A program made the translations under genes and the position numbers. A DNA stretch of 35,058 nucleotides, taken from NCBI GenBank assembly GCA_024400295.1, contig JAKSNA010000030.1, positions 1-35,058 of the forward strand. The letters run 5' to 3'. This DNA comes from Bacteroidales bacterium. Its GTDB lineage: Bacteria > Bacteroidota > Bacteroidia > Bacteroidales > F082. This document shows, one piece after another, positions 1-8,696 of this stretch; positions within the stretch are counted from its first letter, which is position 1, and each line of letters opens with the position of its first letter. The notes under the pieces were generated by a model. That model was not told where the DNA came from, ran no database searches, and was given only the letters and a program-made list of their open reading frames with translations.

Positions 1-131
1 ATTTCCGCCTCGAAAAATCTAATTGATTGATTATTAACGACTTGTATAGGGGGGGTAATACTCAAGCCCGACGGCGCGGTTTCACGCACCGAAAACTCCC
101 GTTCATCATATATAGCAAGTATTTTTCCCAT
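1..131 (-). CDS. Partial unknown protein, 5' end only
   Basis: This reading frame starts at the ATG at 131-129 and stays open to the left window edge, giving 43 codons (start MGKILAIYDEREFSVRE). It is supported by an exact Bacteroidota -7 box (TACCTTTG on the minus strand, 147-140) only 8 nt before the ATG, so the message would be leaderless or nearly so. I do not recognise the family, and the visible part has no signal peptide, membrane segment or known motif. Promoter placement is the main reason to believe it is a gene. The frame is short and truncated, so confidence is moderate. Confidence 0.5.
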   Translation of the reverse strand, partial: MGKILAIYDEREFSVRETAPSGLSITPPIQVVNNQSIRFFEAE

Positions 132-139
132 TTGGGCGG

Positions 140-147
140 CAAAGGTA
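140..147 (-). promoter_or_regulatory. -7 promoter box for the left-edge gene
   Basis: The minus strand reads TACCTTTG, an exact match to the Bacteroidota TAnnTTTG element. A TTG at 168-166 lies 18 nt upstream, close to the expected -33 position. The predicted transcription start is within a few bases of the ATG at 131. Confidence 0.55.
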
Positions 148-187
148 CAAAAATTTCCGATGCCGCAAGAGGTTTTTTGTTTTTTTA

Positions 188-249
188 TGCACGGGCAGGC
201 GGCACACTGCACGGGCAGACACCGAGCGACATATCACGCTGCACGGGCA
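188..249. repeat. Three copies of a 10-mer and adjacent hairpin, downstream of mfd
   Basis: The 10-mer TGCACGGGCA occurs at 188-197, 208-217 and 240-249. A short hairpin (CTGCCC, loop TCC, GGGCAG) follows at 279-293. The stretch from 148 to 351 contains no convincing gene; it holds these GC-rich repeats and the hexamer array at 321-344. No T-tract follows the hairpin on the mfd (minus) side, so it is not a clear terminator. Confidence 0.4.
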
Positions 250-320
250 CGCGTGCCGCGTACCCGGTTACTGAAATACTGCCCTCCGGGCAGCCCACAA
301 GCCCAGCGGCGCCAGCAGTT

Positions 321-344
321 TTGGTTTGGGTTATGGTTTGGGTT
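321..344. repeat. Hexanucleotide array (AACCNN type), four units
   Basis: Read on the minus strand, this is four consecutive hexamers: AACCCA, AACCAT, AACCCA, AACCAA. It begins just 3' of the mfd stop codon. The same hexamer family forms an in-frame array inside the NlpC/P60 gene at 30749-30796. Confidence 0.6.
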
Positions 345-351
345 AAAAGGT

Positions 352-3300
352 TTACTCTCCAATCCCCGAAATCTCCCTCAGCACTTCAAGCGCGTCTTTC
401 ACGCGGTCGATTGCCTTGAGCACCAGCACGTTCTTGCCGTTCTGTTCCTTGAACTGGCAGCGTTTGATATGTGTCGAGCCGTAAGTGAGAATCTTTTGAA
501 ACACATCCGAGTCAAAATAGCCCGAGTTCTTATCTTCGAGGAAATAGCCGGTCAAGTCGTTGTGTTTCAGCACTATTTTCTCGAATCCGAGGTCACGGGC
601 GAGCCATTTCAGCCTCACTGTGTCAAGCAGTTCGTTAGCCTGCGGCGGCACGGGGCCGAAGCGGTCGATGAGCCTGTCGGTGAAACGCATCAGGCCATCC
701 TCCGTCTCGATGTGGTCGAGTTCGTTGTAGAGACTTATCCTTTCCGCCGATGAATCGACATACTCCACGGGCAACAGTATCTCGAGGTCCGACTCGATCT
801 GGCATTCTTTGACATAGACTTTCTCGGCTTCAGGCTTCTCGAACAGGTCTTTGAACTCAGTCTCTTTGAGTTCCTCGATGGCTTCGTCAAGGATCTTATG
901 GTAAGTCTCAAAGCCGATGTCGTTGATAAAGCCGCTCTGTTCGGCGCCGAGCAGGTTGCCTGCGCCGCGGATGTCGAGGTCGCGCATGGCGATGTTGAAG
1001 CCGCTGCCGAGGTCGGAGAACTGTTCGAGGGCACGGAGCCGTTTCTGTGCCTCATCGCTCAGCAGATGCAGCGGCGGTGTCAGCAGGTAGCAGAACGCTT
1101 TTTTGTTTGAACGCCCCACCCTGCCGCGCAGCTGATGCAAATCGCTCAATCCGTATCTATGCGCATCATTGATAATGATGGTGTTAGCATTCGGGATATC
1201 AAGTCCCGCCTCGATGATGGTAGTACACAGAAGCACGTCATATTTTCCATCGATGAAGTCGAGCATTACCTTTTCGAGGTCGTCGCCGTCCATCTGTCCG
1301 TGGCCCACGGCTATTTTCGCGCCTGGCACGCAGCTCTGTATCAGGTCGCGGACATCCATGATGTTCTGCACGCGGTTATGCACGAAGAACACCTGTCCGT
1401 CGCGTGCAAGCTCATATTGTATGGCGTCTCTCACCACCTCCGGCGAGAACGAACGCAGCTCAGTCTCAACGGGATAGCGGTTTGGCGGCGGCGTGGTGAT
1501 GACGCTCATGTCGCGTGCTCCCATCATCGAGAACTGAAGCGTCCGCGGTATCGGTGTCGCCGTCAGCGTGAGAGTATCGACATTGGTCTTCAGCTGTTTG
1601 AGTTTCTCCTTGGCGGAGACGCCGAACTTCTGTTCCTCGTCGATAATGAGAAGCCCCAGGTCCTTGAACTCCACATCCTTCGAGATGATGCGGTGAGTAC
1701 CTATTAATATATCAACATGTCCGGCCTTGACCTCCTCTATGGTTTTCTTCAGTTCCTTAGCCGTTTTGAAGCGGTTCATGTAATCCACCGTCACCGGAAA
1801 GCCTCGCAGCCGGTTGGTGAAGGTGTTGTAATGTTGCAGTGCAAGGACTGTTGTCGGGACGAGCACGGCGACCTGTTTGCCGTCGCACACTGCCTTGAAC
1901 GCCGCACGGATGGCGACTTCCGTCTTGCCGAAGCCCACATCGCCGCACACGAGACGGTCCATCGGGCTTTCTTTCTCCATGTCGCGTTTCACGTCGATTG
2001 TCGCCTTGAGCTGGTCGGGCGTGTCCTCGTACATGAACGATGCCTCAAGTTCCGTCTGGAGGTAAGTGTCGGGCATGAACTGAAAACCCTTTGATTTCTT
2101 ACGCTCGGCGTAAAGCTTGATCAGCTCACGTGCGATGTCTTTGACCTTGCCTTTCGTCTTGGATTTCAGTTTGTTCCACGCATTCGAGCCGAGTTTGCTC
2201 AGCGTAGGCTCGGCGCCATCTTTGCCAGAATATTTCGCGATGCGGTGAAGCGAGTGGATGCTCACATAAAGCAGGTCGCCATTCTGATAGACCAGCCGCA
2301 TCGACTCATGCTGTTTCCCCTGACTCTCAACGATTTCCAAGCCGTCGAAACGGCCGATGCCGTAGTCGATATGAGTGACATAATCGCCCGGCTTCAGGTT
2401 GTAAAGTTCCTTGATTGTCAGTGCCTGATTAGCCGCATAACCTTCACGGAGATGAAAACGGTGGTAACGCTCGAAGACCTGATGGTCGGTGAAGCAGCAC
2501 AGTTTCAGGTCGTTGTCTATGAAGCCGGAGTTTATCGCGTAAAGCACAGGCTCGAAATCGCCCGCAAGATCCTCGACATCATCGCCTTTCTTCTGAAGGT
2601 CGTTGAGGATGCTTTGGATACGTTCGAGCTGTTTCTTGCTTTCGGAAAAGAAAAGCACGCGGAAACCTTTGTCTTTCAACGAGTTGATACTTTCAAGAAG
2701 CATGTCGAAGTTCTTGTTGAAGACAGGTTGCGCCGAAGTGTTGAAATCGACAATCTCCTTACCCGTTGAATCGGAATACGTCTCAAACGTAACAGTCTTG
2801 AAATCATCAAGTTGCGTTAATATCTCATTGCTTTCCGCAAAGACATCCTCCGGTTCAGGGAGGCTTTCCTGCTCTTCGAGCGCATCGTAGGCGTCAATGG
2901 CTTTCTTATATTCAATATCGATTCTCTCTTTAAGGAAATCGGTCTCCTCAAGCCATACAACAGTCTGATTATTAAGATATTGAAAAATCGTCTCACGTTC
3001 TTCCGACAATTTATGGTCTTGCAGATTCGGCAGAAGCACGATGCGGTTGAGTTTCTCGATGGAGAGCTGATCAACGGGATTGAACGAGCGTATCGACTCG
3101 ATCTCATCGAAGTCGAAGACGATGCGGTAAGGGTAATCGTTGGCGAAGGAGAACACATCGACGATGGCGCCGCGGATAGCGAACTGTCCTGGCTCAACGA
3201 CGAAATCCACGTGTTCGAAGTTATACTCAAGCAGTGTGTCGGTGATGAAGTCCATGTCGAATTTATCGCCGACGGCGAGCTTCAAGGTGTTCTTGTTCAT

Positions 3301-3726
3301 CGTCTTACGCGTCACAATCTTCTCGCAGAGAGCCTCAGGATAAGACACGATGATCGTCTTTCGCTCCGATGTCGAGACGCGTTGCAGCACTTCGGTGCGT
3401 GACAATATATAGGTATTGTCGGCTTTCTCCGGTTCGTACGGCCGTTTGTACGATGTCGGATAGAAGAGGATCATCTTCTTGGCGTAGTCTGTCTCGCGTT
3501 CGCCGTAGATATTTTCGAGGTCGTTGTAGAAATACGCCGCCTGTTCCTTGTCGGGGCAAACGACGAAATGCTGTCCGCCGAGCCGTTCCGACACCGCAGC
3601 GGTGACGTAAGCCTTGGCCGAACCGACGAGGCTCTTGCAGAAGACATCTTTCCTATCATTAAGAAAACCAACGACTTCCGCCACACGTGCATCGTCTTTG
3701 TAATATGATTTCGGGTCGTTTTTCAT
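352..3726 (-). CDS. mfd: Transcription-repair coupling factor Mfd
   Basis: A 1124-residue protein of normal Mfd length. Mfd recognises RNA polymerase stalled at DNA lesions, displaces it using ATP and recruits UvrA for nucleotide excision repair. Visible elements in order: an N-terminal UvrB-like region; an RNA-polymerase-interacting/CarD-like segment near residue 446 ([14 protein letters not shown]); the translocase Walker A near 595 (GDVGFGKTE); the Walker B box near 695 (DEEQKFG); the TATPIPRTL motif; helicase motif VI (QLRGRVGRS); and a C-terminal TRCF domain. The ATG at 3726 lies 7 nt after an exact -7 box, so translation is probably leaderless. It is divergent from dusB across a 40-bp gap. 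uvrC, a partner in the same repair pathway, is at 19.9-21.7 kb. Identification is secure. Confidence 0.97.
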   Translation of the reverse strand: MKNDPKSYYKDDARVAEVVGFLNDRKDVFCKSLVGSAKAYVTAAVSERLGGQHFVVCPDKEQAAYFYNDLENIYGERETDYAKKMILFYPTSYKRPYEPEKADNTYILSRTEVLQRVSTSERKTIIVSYPEALCEKIVTRKTMNKNTLKLAVGDKFDMDFITDTLLEYNFEHVDFVVEPGQFAIRGAIVDVFSFANDYPYRIVFDFDEIESIRSFNPVDQLSIEKLNRIVLLPNLQDHKLSEERETIFQYLNNQTVVWLEETDFLKERIDIEYKKAIDAYDALEEQESLPEPEDVFAESNEILTQLDDFKTVTFETYSDSTGKEIVDFNTSAQPVFNKNFDMLLESINSLKDKGFRVLFFSESKKQLERIQSILNDLQKKGDDVEDLAGDFEPVLYAINSGFIDNDLKLCCFTDHQVFERYHRFHLREGYAANQALTIKELYNLKPGDYVTHIDYGIGRFDGLEIVESQGKQHESMRLVYQNGDLLYVSIHSLHRIAKYSGKDGAEPTLSKLGSNAWNKLKSKTKGKVKDIARELIKLYAERKKSKGFQFMPDTYLQTELEASFMYEDTPDQLKATIDVKRDMEKESPMDRLVCGDVGFGKTEVAIRAAFKAVCDGKQVAVLVPTTVLALQHYNTFTNRLRGFPVTVDYMNRFKTAKELKKTIEEVKAGHVDILIGTHRIISKDVEFKDLGLLIIDEEQKFGVSAKEKLKQLKTNVDTLTLTATPIPRTLQFSMMGARDMSVITTPPPNRYPVETELRSFSPEVVRDAIQYELARDGQVFFVHNRVQNIMDVRDLIQSCVPGAKIAVGHGQMDGDDLEKVMLDFIDGKYDVLLCTTIIEAGLDIPNANTIIINDAHRYGLSDLHQLRGRVGRSNKKAFCYLLTPPLHLLSDEAQKRLRALEQFSDLGSGFNIAMRDLDIRGAGNLLGAEQSGFINDIGFETYHKILDEAIEELKETEFKDLFEKPEAEKVYVKECQIESDLEILLPVEYVDSSAERISLYNELDHIETEDGLMRFTDRLIDRFGPVPPQANELLDTVRLKWLARDLGFEKIVLKHNDLTGYFLEDKNSGYFDSDVFQKILTYGSTHIKRCQFKEQNGKNVLVLKAIDRVKDALEVLREISGIGE

Positions 3727-3733
3727 AAAGCCG

Positions 3734-3741
3734 CAAAGATA
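3734..3741 (-). promoter_or_regulatory. -7 box of mfd
   Basis: The minus strand reads TATCTTTG (exact TAnnTTTG). The mfd ATG begins 7 nt downstream, which leaves essentially no 5' leader. No clear -33 TTG is visible. Confidence 0.6.
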
Positions 3742-3754
3742 CGAAAAATTTCTC

Positions 3755-3762
3755 TATTTTTG
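3755..3762 (+). promoter_or_regulatory. -7 box of dusB
   Basis: TATTTTTG matches TAnnTTTG exactly and ends 4 nt before the dusB ATG at 3767. This implies a leaderless transcript. It is 13 bp from, and points away from, the mfd box. Confidence 0.6.
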
Positions 3763-3766
3763 CGCC

Positions 3767-4747
3767 ATGAAAATCGCAGGTTTAAACTTTGAGCGTTATC
3801 CGCTGCTGCTGGCGCCGATGGAAGGCGTCACCGACCCGCCGTTCCGTCACGTATGCAAGATGTTCGGCGCCGACATCGTATATTCCGAGTTCATCTCTTC
3901 CGACGGCCTGATACGCGATGCGGTGAAGAGTGTCAATAAGTTACGTTACACAGCATCGGAGCAGCCGTTCGGTGTCCAGATCTTCGGCAACGCCGTCGGG
4001 CCGATGGTCGAGGCGGCGCGTTATGCCGAGCGTTACGACCCCGACATCATCGACATCAATTTCGGCTGTCCGGTGAAGAAAGTCGCCTCAAAAGGCGCGG
4101 GGTCGGGCATCATGAACGACATCCCGAAGATGGTGGCCATCACCGATGCGGTGGTGAAAGCCGTGAAGAAACCCGTGACGGTGAAGACGCGTCTCGGCTA
4201 TGACAGTGAACACAAAGACATAGTGGAGATCGCGGAGCGGCTGCAAGACGTCGGGATCCAGGCGCTGACGATACACGGCCGTCTGCGCACCACGAAATGG
4301 GGCGAACCGGCCGACTGGACGCTCATCGGCGAGGTGAAGAACAACCCGCGTATGACAATACCGATTATCGGCAACGGAGACGTAGTCGATGGCCCCTCAG
4401 CAAAATATTTCAAAGACACTTTCGGCGTCGATGGCCTCATGATTGGCCGCGCCACCTACGGCAACCCGTGGATCTTCAAGGAGATACACGACTACCTCGA
4501 AAACGGCACCGTTGACACACCGCCTTCCGTCGAGGAAAGAGTGAGGATAGCGAAGATTCACCTCAACGACTCTCTCAACTACAAAGACGAGCACTACGCC
4601 GTCATCGAGATGCGCAAACACTGGGGCTTGTATTTCAAGGGCTTCCCCAACTTCAAGCAGTTCAAGATGCCGCTGATGCAGGTGATGACGATTTCTGAAA
4701 TCACGGAGATTTTAGATAAGATTCAGGAATATTACCACCAGAAATAA
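3767..4747 (+). CDS. dusB: tRNA-dihydrouridine synthase
   Basis: A 326-residue flavoenzyme of the Dus family, which reduces specific uridines in the tRNA D-loop to dihydrouridine using FMN and NAD(P)H. The TIM barrel shows the N-terminal FMN motif LAPMEGVTDPPFR (residues 15-27), the catalytic cysteine in INFGCPVKK (Cys101), the IHGR motif, the phosphate-binding segment IIGNGDV and GRATYGNPWIF, then a helical C-terminal tRNA-binding region. Length fits the DusB subgroup. The start follows a -7 box so closely that the mRNA would be leaderless. It converges on the polyprenyl synthase gene. Assignment to the family is secure; the DusB subtype is inferred from overall similarity. Confidence 0.93.
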   Translation: MKIAGLNFERYPLLLAPMEGVTDPPFRHVCKMFGADIVYSEFISSDGLIRDAVKSVNKLRYTASEQPFGVQIFGNAVGPMVEAARYAERYDPDIIDINFGCPVKKVASKGAGSGIMNDIPKMVAITDAVVKAVKKPVTVKTRLGYDSEHKDIVEIAERLQDVGIQALTIHGRLRTTKWGEPADWTLIGEVKNNPRMTIPIIGNGDVVDGPSAKYFKDTFGVDGLMIGRATYGNPWIFKEIHDYLENGTVDTPPSVEERVRIAKIHLNDSLNYKDEHYAVIEMRKHWGLYFKGFPNFKQFKMPLMQVMTISEITEILDKIQEYYHQK

Positions 4748-4791
4748 TACCACCAAGAATCTAACTTTAAGTCTGCAGCGTGAACCGGTAC

Positions 4792-4809
4792 AAGGTTATT
4801 TCCAACCTT
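4792..4809. terminator. Weak hairpin between dusB and the prenyl synthase
   Basis: AAGGTT, loop ATTTCC, AACCTT lies in the 76-bp gap between two convergent genes. The stem is only 6 bp with a short T-run, so function as a terminator is uncertain. Confidence 0.3.
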
Positions 4810-4823
4810 TGTGTGGTGAAAAT

Positions 4824-5798
4824 CTACTTCACCCTTGTGTACAGGTACCTCGCGTATTCTCTCAGCACCGCCTTTTTCTCTTCAGGAAGCGCAATCTCAT
4901 CGAGCCGTCGCACTGCGCTTTCGTAGTAGTTTGTCATCAGGTCGGTGACTATCCTGCGGACATCGTACTTGGCGTAGATGTCGAGCACCGCCTTCATCTT
5001 GCTGTCGTCGCGGCCTTTCGGCATGGTGAAATATCTGTTGAGGAGTGCCTTGTCGCCAGATGAGGCGAGCTGTAACGCCTTGAGGTACAGATAAGTCTTC
5101 TTGTTGTCGGCGATGTCACCGCCCGGCATCTTGCCGAAGACCTTCACGTCGCCGTAGCAGTCGAAGAGGTCATCTTGGAGCTGGAATGCTATACCGAGGT
5201 CGATACCGAAGTCATAGACAGCCTGTTTGTCTGTCTCAGAGGCATCTGCCACTATTGCGCCGATTCTCAACACTGAGCCGAGGAGCACCGCGGTCTTGAG
5301 TCGTATCATCTCGATGTATTGTTCGAGTGTCACATCGTCGGTGGTCTCGAAGTTGAGGTCGTGCTGCTGTCCTTCGCAGACCTCTAAAGCCACTTTTATC
5401 AGCTCGTTCAGTATTTCTGAAGAGTGTCTGTTGTCGGTTCTCATGGCATATTGGAACGCCTTGATGAGCATGGTGTCGCCCGAGAGCAGCGCGATGTTGG
5501 AGTTCCATTTGTGATACACTGTCTCGAGTCCGCGGCGCAGCGGCGCCTCATCCATGATGTCGTCGTGTATAAGCGTGAAGTTGTGGAAGATCTCCGCGGC
5601 GACAGCCGGCGTGAGGCATTCCTCGATGTCGCCGCCGAACATCTCGCAGGCGAGCAGGCACAGCGTCGGACGCATGCGTTTGCCTTTCTGCCGCATCGTG
5701 TATTCTATCGGCGCGTAAAGCTCGTCAGGCGTCCCCTTGAAGTCCTGCGACTCAATGAAATTAGTGATTAAATCTTGTATCTTTTCAACTGATGTCAT
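4824..5798 (-). CDS. Polyprenyl (probably short-chain) diphosphate synthase
   Basis: A 324-residue trans-isoprenyl diphosphate synthase, which condenses isopentenyl diphosphate onto allylic primers. The first aspartate-rich motif is DDIMD (residues 79-83, in LIHDDIMDEAPLRRG) and the second is QLQDDLFD near residue 205. The residue five positions before the first motif is Phe74, and the motif has no two-residue insertion. By the established chain-length rules this favours a short product (C15-C20) over a long quinone side chain; that is inference. Its ATG overlaps the stop of the upstream MMPL gene (ATGA, 5795-5798), so the two are translationally coupled. Family certain, product length not. 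Confidence 0.9.
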   Translation of the reverse strand: MTSVEKIQDLITNFIESQDFKGTPDELYAPIEYTMRQKGKRMRPTLCLLACEMFGGDIEECLTPAVAAEIFHNFTLIHDDIMDEAPLRRGLETVYHKWNSNIALLSGDTMLIKAFQYAMRTDNRHSSEILNELIKVALEVCEGQQHDLNFETTDDVTLEQYIEMIRLKTAVLLGSVLRIGAIVADASETDKQAVYDFGIDLGIAFQLQDDLFDCYGDVKVFGKMPGGDIADNKKTYLYLKALQLASSGDKALLNRYFTMPKGRDDSKMKAVLDIYAKYDVRRIVTDLMTNYYESAVRRLDEIALPEEKKAVLREYARYLYTRVK

Positions 5799-8104
5799 GA
5801 TTGTTTCCTTTTTTTGAAAAATGTCAATACCAATGTCGGTAAAACTGCAATGTTAGTTATCAATGAGATGAGTAATGTCGCCGGCACGAGGATACCGACC
5901 ACCTTGGTGCCGCCGAACGATGAGAAGGCGAAGATGAGGAACCCGCATATCAGGATGCTGGCAGAATAGACCATGCTCGGGCCTGTCTCCTTGATGGCTT
6001 CGACGACCGACCGCTCCACGTCGTTGTCGTGCGTCTTCATCTGCAAACGGTATCTCGCGAGGTAATGGATGGTGTTGTCAACGCTGATTCCAAGCGCGAT
6101 GCTGAACACGAGCAGTGTTGACATCTTCAGCGGTATGCCTGTGAAACCCATGATGCCGGCGGTGAACAGCAGCGGTATGATGTTAGGTATCAGAGAGATG
6201 ACAATCATCTTGAAGTTCTTGAATGTCAGTGCCATCAGCAGGGCGATGACGATAAAGGCAAGGATGAGCGAATACGCGAGATTCTCGATGAGGTAGTTGG
6301 TGCCTTCGAGCGTGACGACGCTGCTGCCGGTGATGGTGACGTCGTATTTGTCGCCTGGGAATATCTGTTCAACCTTCGGCTTGAGCGAGCTGATGATGCT
6401 GTCAACTTTCGGCGTGGTGATGTTTGCCATCTGCACGCTGATGCGTGTGCGTTGAAGGTCTTTGTCCATGTACTGCGTGATGATGTCCGGCATCCCGCCG
6501 CCCTGCATGTCGGGGATGTATTTCATGATGAAGCCGAACTCGTTGCTGCTCGGCACTTTGTAGTGGCGGCCGTCGCCGTTGTAGAACGCCTGCCGGCCGA
6601 ACTTCACCACCTCGGCTATCGACAGCGGGTCGCTGAATTCGGGGTATGTGGCGATGGTGTCCTGCAGCTGGCTTATCTTGTTGATGAAACGTGCGTTGAG
6701 GATGCCTTTGGGTTTCCTCGTGTCGATGGAGATCTCGAAGGGCATTACGCCGCCGACGTTTTTCTCGAAGAACATCATGTCCTGATAAAGCTCGTCTTTC
6801 TCAGAGATGTCATCGACAACGCGTCCCGATGTCGTCATCATCGAGGCACCGAGGAAACAGAGCGCGATGAAACAGCACAATGCGCTGTAAGTCAGCTTCT
6901 TGTGGCTGACGACGTAACGTGCGAGCTTCTCCATGAACGCGTTGATCTTGCTGTTCTCCAACCTGTTGATGGCCTTGCCGCTCGGTTCGCGCTGATAGCT
7001 GAAGAACGTCGGGAGTAGTATCATCGTCAGGACGTATGTCAGCATGATGCAGATGCTTGCGAGGATTCCGAATGGCACGAGCAGCTCGTTGCGGGTGATG
7101 ATGAACGAGGCGAAGCTGACGGCGGTGGTGGTGTTAGTCAGGAAGTTGGCGGGTCCGATGCGCAAGATGGTGTTGAGCAGCGCCTGACGTTTGTCGCGGC
7201 ACAGCGCGAACTCTGTGTTGTACTTGTTCACCATGAAGATGGAGTTCTCCACGCCGATGATGATGAGAAGCGGAGGAAGCACGCCGGTGAGTATCGTTAT
7301 CTCGAAGCCGAGCGACACCATGAGGCCGAACATGAATCCCACCGACATCATCACGATGGTGAGCACGGAGACGAGCAGACGCCATTCCTTGAAGAAGAGG
7401 AACAGGATTATGCCGGCAATGATTATCGAGAGCATAGTGAAAAGCACTATCTCGCTGACCATCTTCTCTGTGGTTACTTCCCTGATGTACGACATGCCGG
7501 AGAGGTGCATCTTCACGCCCGTCTCTTCTTCGTACTGCCTGGCGTATGCCTGGAGCGAGTCGGTGAATGCCACACGCATCGAGGTGTTCACGCATTCATC
7601 TGTCTGTGTTATCATCATGAGGTACGCGCCGGTCTCGCTGTTGAACAGAAGCCCGTCGAACAGACGGAGGCTATATACTTCTTCTTTTATCCTATCGACT
7701 TCCTCCTGCGTCTCGGGACGCGTCGGCACAACCTCTTTCAGGTCGAACTGCTTGATGCTGTCGTCTTTCACGAGGTTAAAGATCCTCGTCACCGAGAGAC
7801 ATTCCACCACGCCGTCCAAGTTCCTGACCTTCTCGTTGAAATCGTAATATCTCTGGAAGTTCTCAAGCTGAAAGAGGTCAGGGTCGTACATCCCGATGAA
7901 ATCGACCATGCCGTCCTGTCCGTATTGGTCGAGGAACTGCTTATACACGACCATCGTCGGGTCGTCGTCTGGGAGAGTGTTCGCCATGACATACGCCATC
8001 TTTGCGTGAGAGGCCTTGAATGCCATGAAAGCGAGTAAGACTAATATTATCGAAAGGTTTAAGATTCTGTGTTTCAGAATGTAGTCTGCTATTTTATTCC
8101 ACAT
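5795..8104 (-). CDS. MMPL/RND-superfamily membrane exporter
   Basis: A 769-residue integral membrane protein of the predicted RND-superfamily exporter group (COG1033, MMPL fold). It has the duplicated layout of one N-terminal helix, a large extracytoplasmic loop and a five-helix bundle, then the same again. The first bundle carries GVENSIFMVNKYNTE and the second carries the equivalent ALGISVDNTIHYLARYR, typical of the family. Related proteins move lipids or hydrophobic compounds using the proton gradient. It is preceded by a toxin-antitoxin pair (17-bp gap, same strand) and overlaps the prenyl synthase by 4 bp. No separate promoter is evident in the 17-bp gap. The coupling suggests an isoprenoid-linked substrate, but this is inference. 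Confidence 0.88.
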   Translation of the reverse strand: MWNKIADYILKHRILNLSIILVLLAFMAFKASHAKMAYVMANTLPDDDPTMVVYKQFLDQYGQDGMVDFIGMYDPDLFQLENFQRYYDFNEKVRNLDGVVECLSVTRIFNLVKDDSIKQFDLKEVVPTRPETQEEVDRIKEEVYSLRLFDGLLFNSETGAYLMMITQTDECVNTSMRVAFTDSLQAYARQYEEETGVKMHLSGMSYIREVTTEKMVSEIVLFTMLSIIIAGIILFLFFKEWRLLVSVLTIVMMSVGFMFGLMVSLGFEITILTGVLPPLLIIIGVENSIFMVNKYNTEFALCRDKRQALLNTILRIGPANFLTNTTTAVSFASFIITRNELLVPFGILASICIMLTYVLTMILLPTFFSYQREPSGKAINRLENSKINAFMEKLARYVVSHKKLTYSALCCFIALCFLGASMMTTSGRVVDDISEKDELYQDMMFFEKNVGGVMPFEISIDTRKPKGILNARFINKISQLQDTIATYPEFSDPLSIAEVVKFGRQAFYNGDGRHYKVPSSNEFGFIMKYIPDMQGGGMPDIITQYMDKDLQRTRISVQMANITTPKVDSIISSLKPKVEQIFPGDKYDVTITGSSVVTLEGTNYLIENLAYSLILAFIVIALLMALTFKNFKMIVISLIPNIIPLLFTAGIMGFTGIPLKMSTLLVFSIALGISVDNTIHYLARYRLQMKTHDNDVERSVVEAIKETGPSMVYSASILICGFLIFAFSSFGGTKVVGILVPATLLISLITNIAVLPTLVLTFFKKRKQS

Positions 8105-8121
8105 AAACGTTTGCCTTGAAA

Positions 8122-8400
8122 TTAAAAAATGTCCGAATGTCTGCCGGTGTTCAACATCAGGAGAATCAGTTCCTCGTCATTCTGTTCCCAGACAAGAATC
8201 CAATCCGGTTGGATGTGGCATTCCCACGTGCGACCGCCAGGGTAATTTGACAGTTTGTGTGGTTTGTATTCTGGCGGGAGACAGCCGTTTTTGCTCAGAA
8301 CGTCAATCGCCTTTGTAATCAAAGAAATATTTAAACCCCTTTTATTGCAAAGTTTCAACGCTTTTTTGAATTGGTTAGTGAATTTGATCTCGTACATCAT
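8122..8400 (-). CDS. YafQ-family mRNA interferase toxin
   Basis: A 92-residue RelE-superfamily toxin of the YafQ type. Such toxins cleave mRNA in the ribosomal A site. The catalytic pattern is intact: His48 (PHKL), His62, Asp66 and Trp67 (WECHIQPDW) and His88 (TGRHSDIF), matching E. coli YafQ His50, His63, Asp67, Trp68 and His87. The ATG overlaps the antitoxin stop codon (ATGA). A second ATG follows immediately, so the exact start is ambiguous by one codon. It is probably active if expressed, because no catalytic residue is missing. Confidence 0.88.
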   Translation of the reverse strand: MMYEIKFTNQFKKALKLCNKRGLNISLITKAIDVLSKNGCLPPEYKPHKLSNYPGGRTWECHIQPDWILVWEQNDEELILLMLNTGRHSDIF

Positions 8401-8600
8401 TCAAGGCATTGTCTGATTAAATCATCAGCATCTTTTGCTGAATATACTCTTCCAGCCTCAACGTCTTCGAGTGCCAATTCAAGGCCTGTCTTCTTCCGGC
8501 GTGTGTTGTTCCTGACTTTCACCCCGTCTAAATTCGACAATATCTTCTTCAGGCTTGCGAGGATGCTTTTGTCCTCGACTTCAATAACTAATTCTGTCAT
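8397..8600 (-). CDS. Antitoxin partner of the YafQ-type toxin
   Basis: A 67-residue protein beginning MTELVIEVEDKS. A short N-terminal beta strand is followed by a helix and a basic stretch (RRKKTG), with an acidic C-terminal part (ALEDVEAG, DADDLIRQ). This layout fits small DNA-binding antitoxins that also cap the toxin. It does not resemble E. coli DinJ closely; its identity rests on position and the 4-bp overlap with the toxin. The frame is open upstream to 8633, but a -7 box at 8630-8623 places transcription start near 8616, so the ATG at 8600 is the likely start. Confidence 0.78.
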   Translation of the reverse strand: MTELVIEVEDKSILASLKKILSNLDGVKVRNNTRRKKTGLELALEDVEAGRVYSAKDADDLIRQCLE

Positions 8601-8622
8601 GATAATGATGTTTTTCAAGCTG

Positions 8623-8630
8623 CAAAGATA
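8623..8630 (-). promoter_or_regulatory. -7 box of the toxin-antitoxin operon
   Basis: The minus strand reads TATCTTTG (exact TAnnTTTG). It lies about 22 nt before the antitoxin ATG at 8600 and excludes the more distal start at 8633. It may also serve the MMPL and prenyl synthase genes downstream. Confidence 0.6.
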
Positions 8631-8696
8631 CACAATTTTTCGGGGAGAGGGAATGTCTCTCTTGAAAAAAATGTGTTATGAGATTAATCAGCTGTT

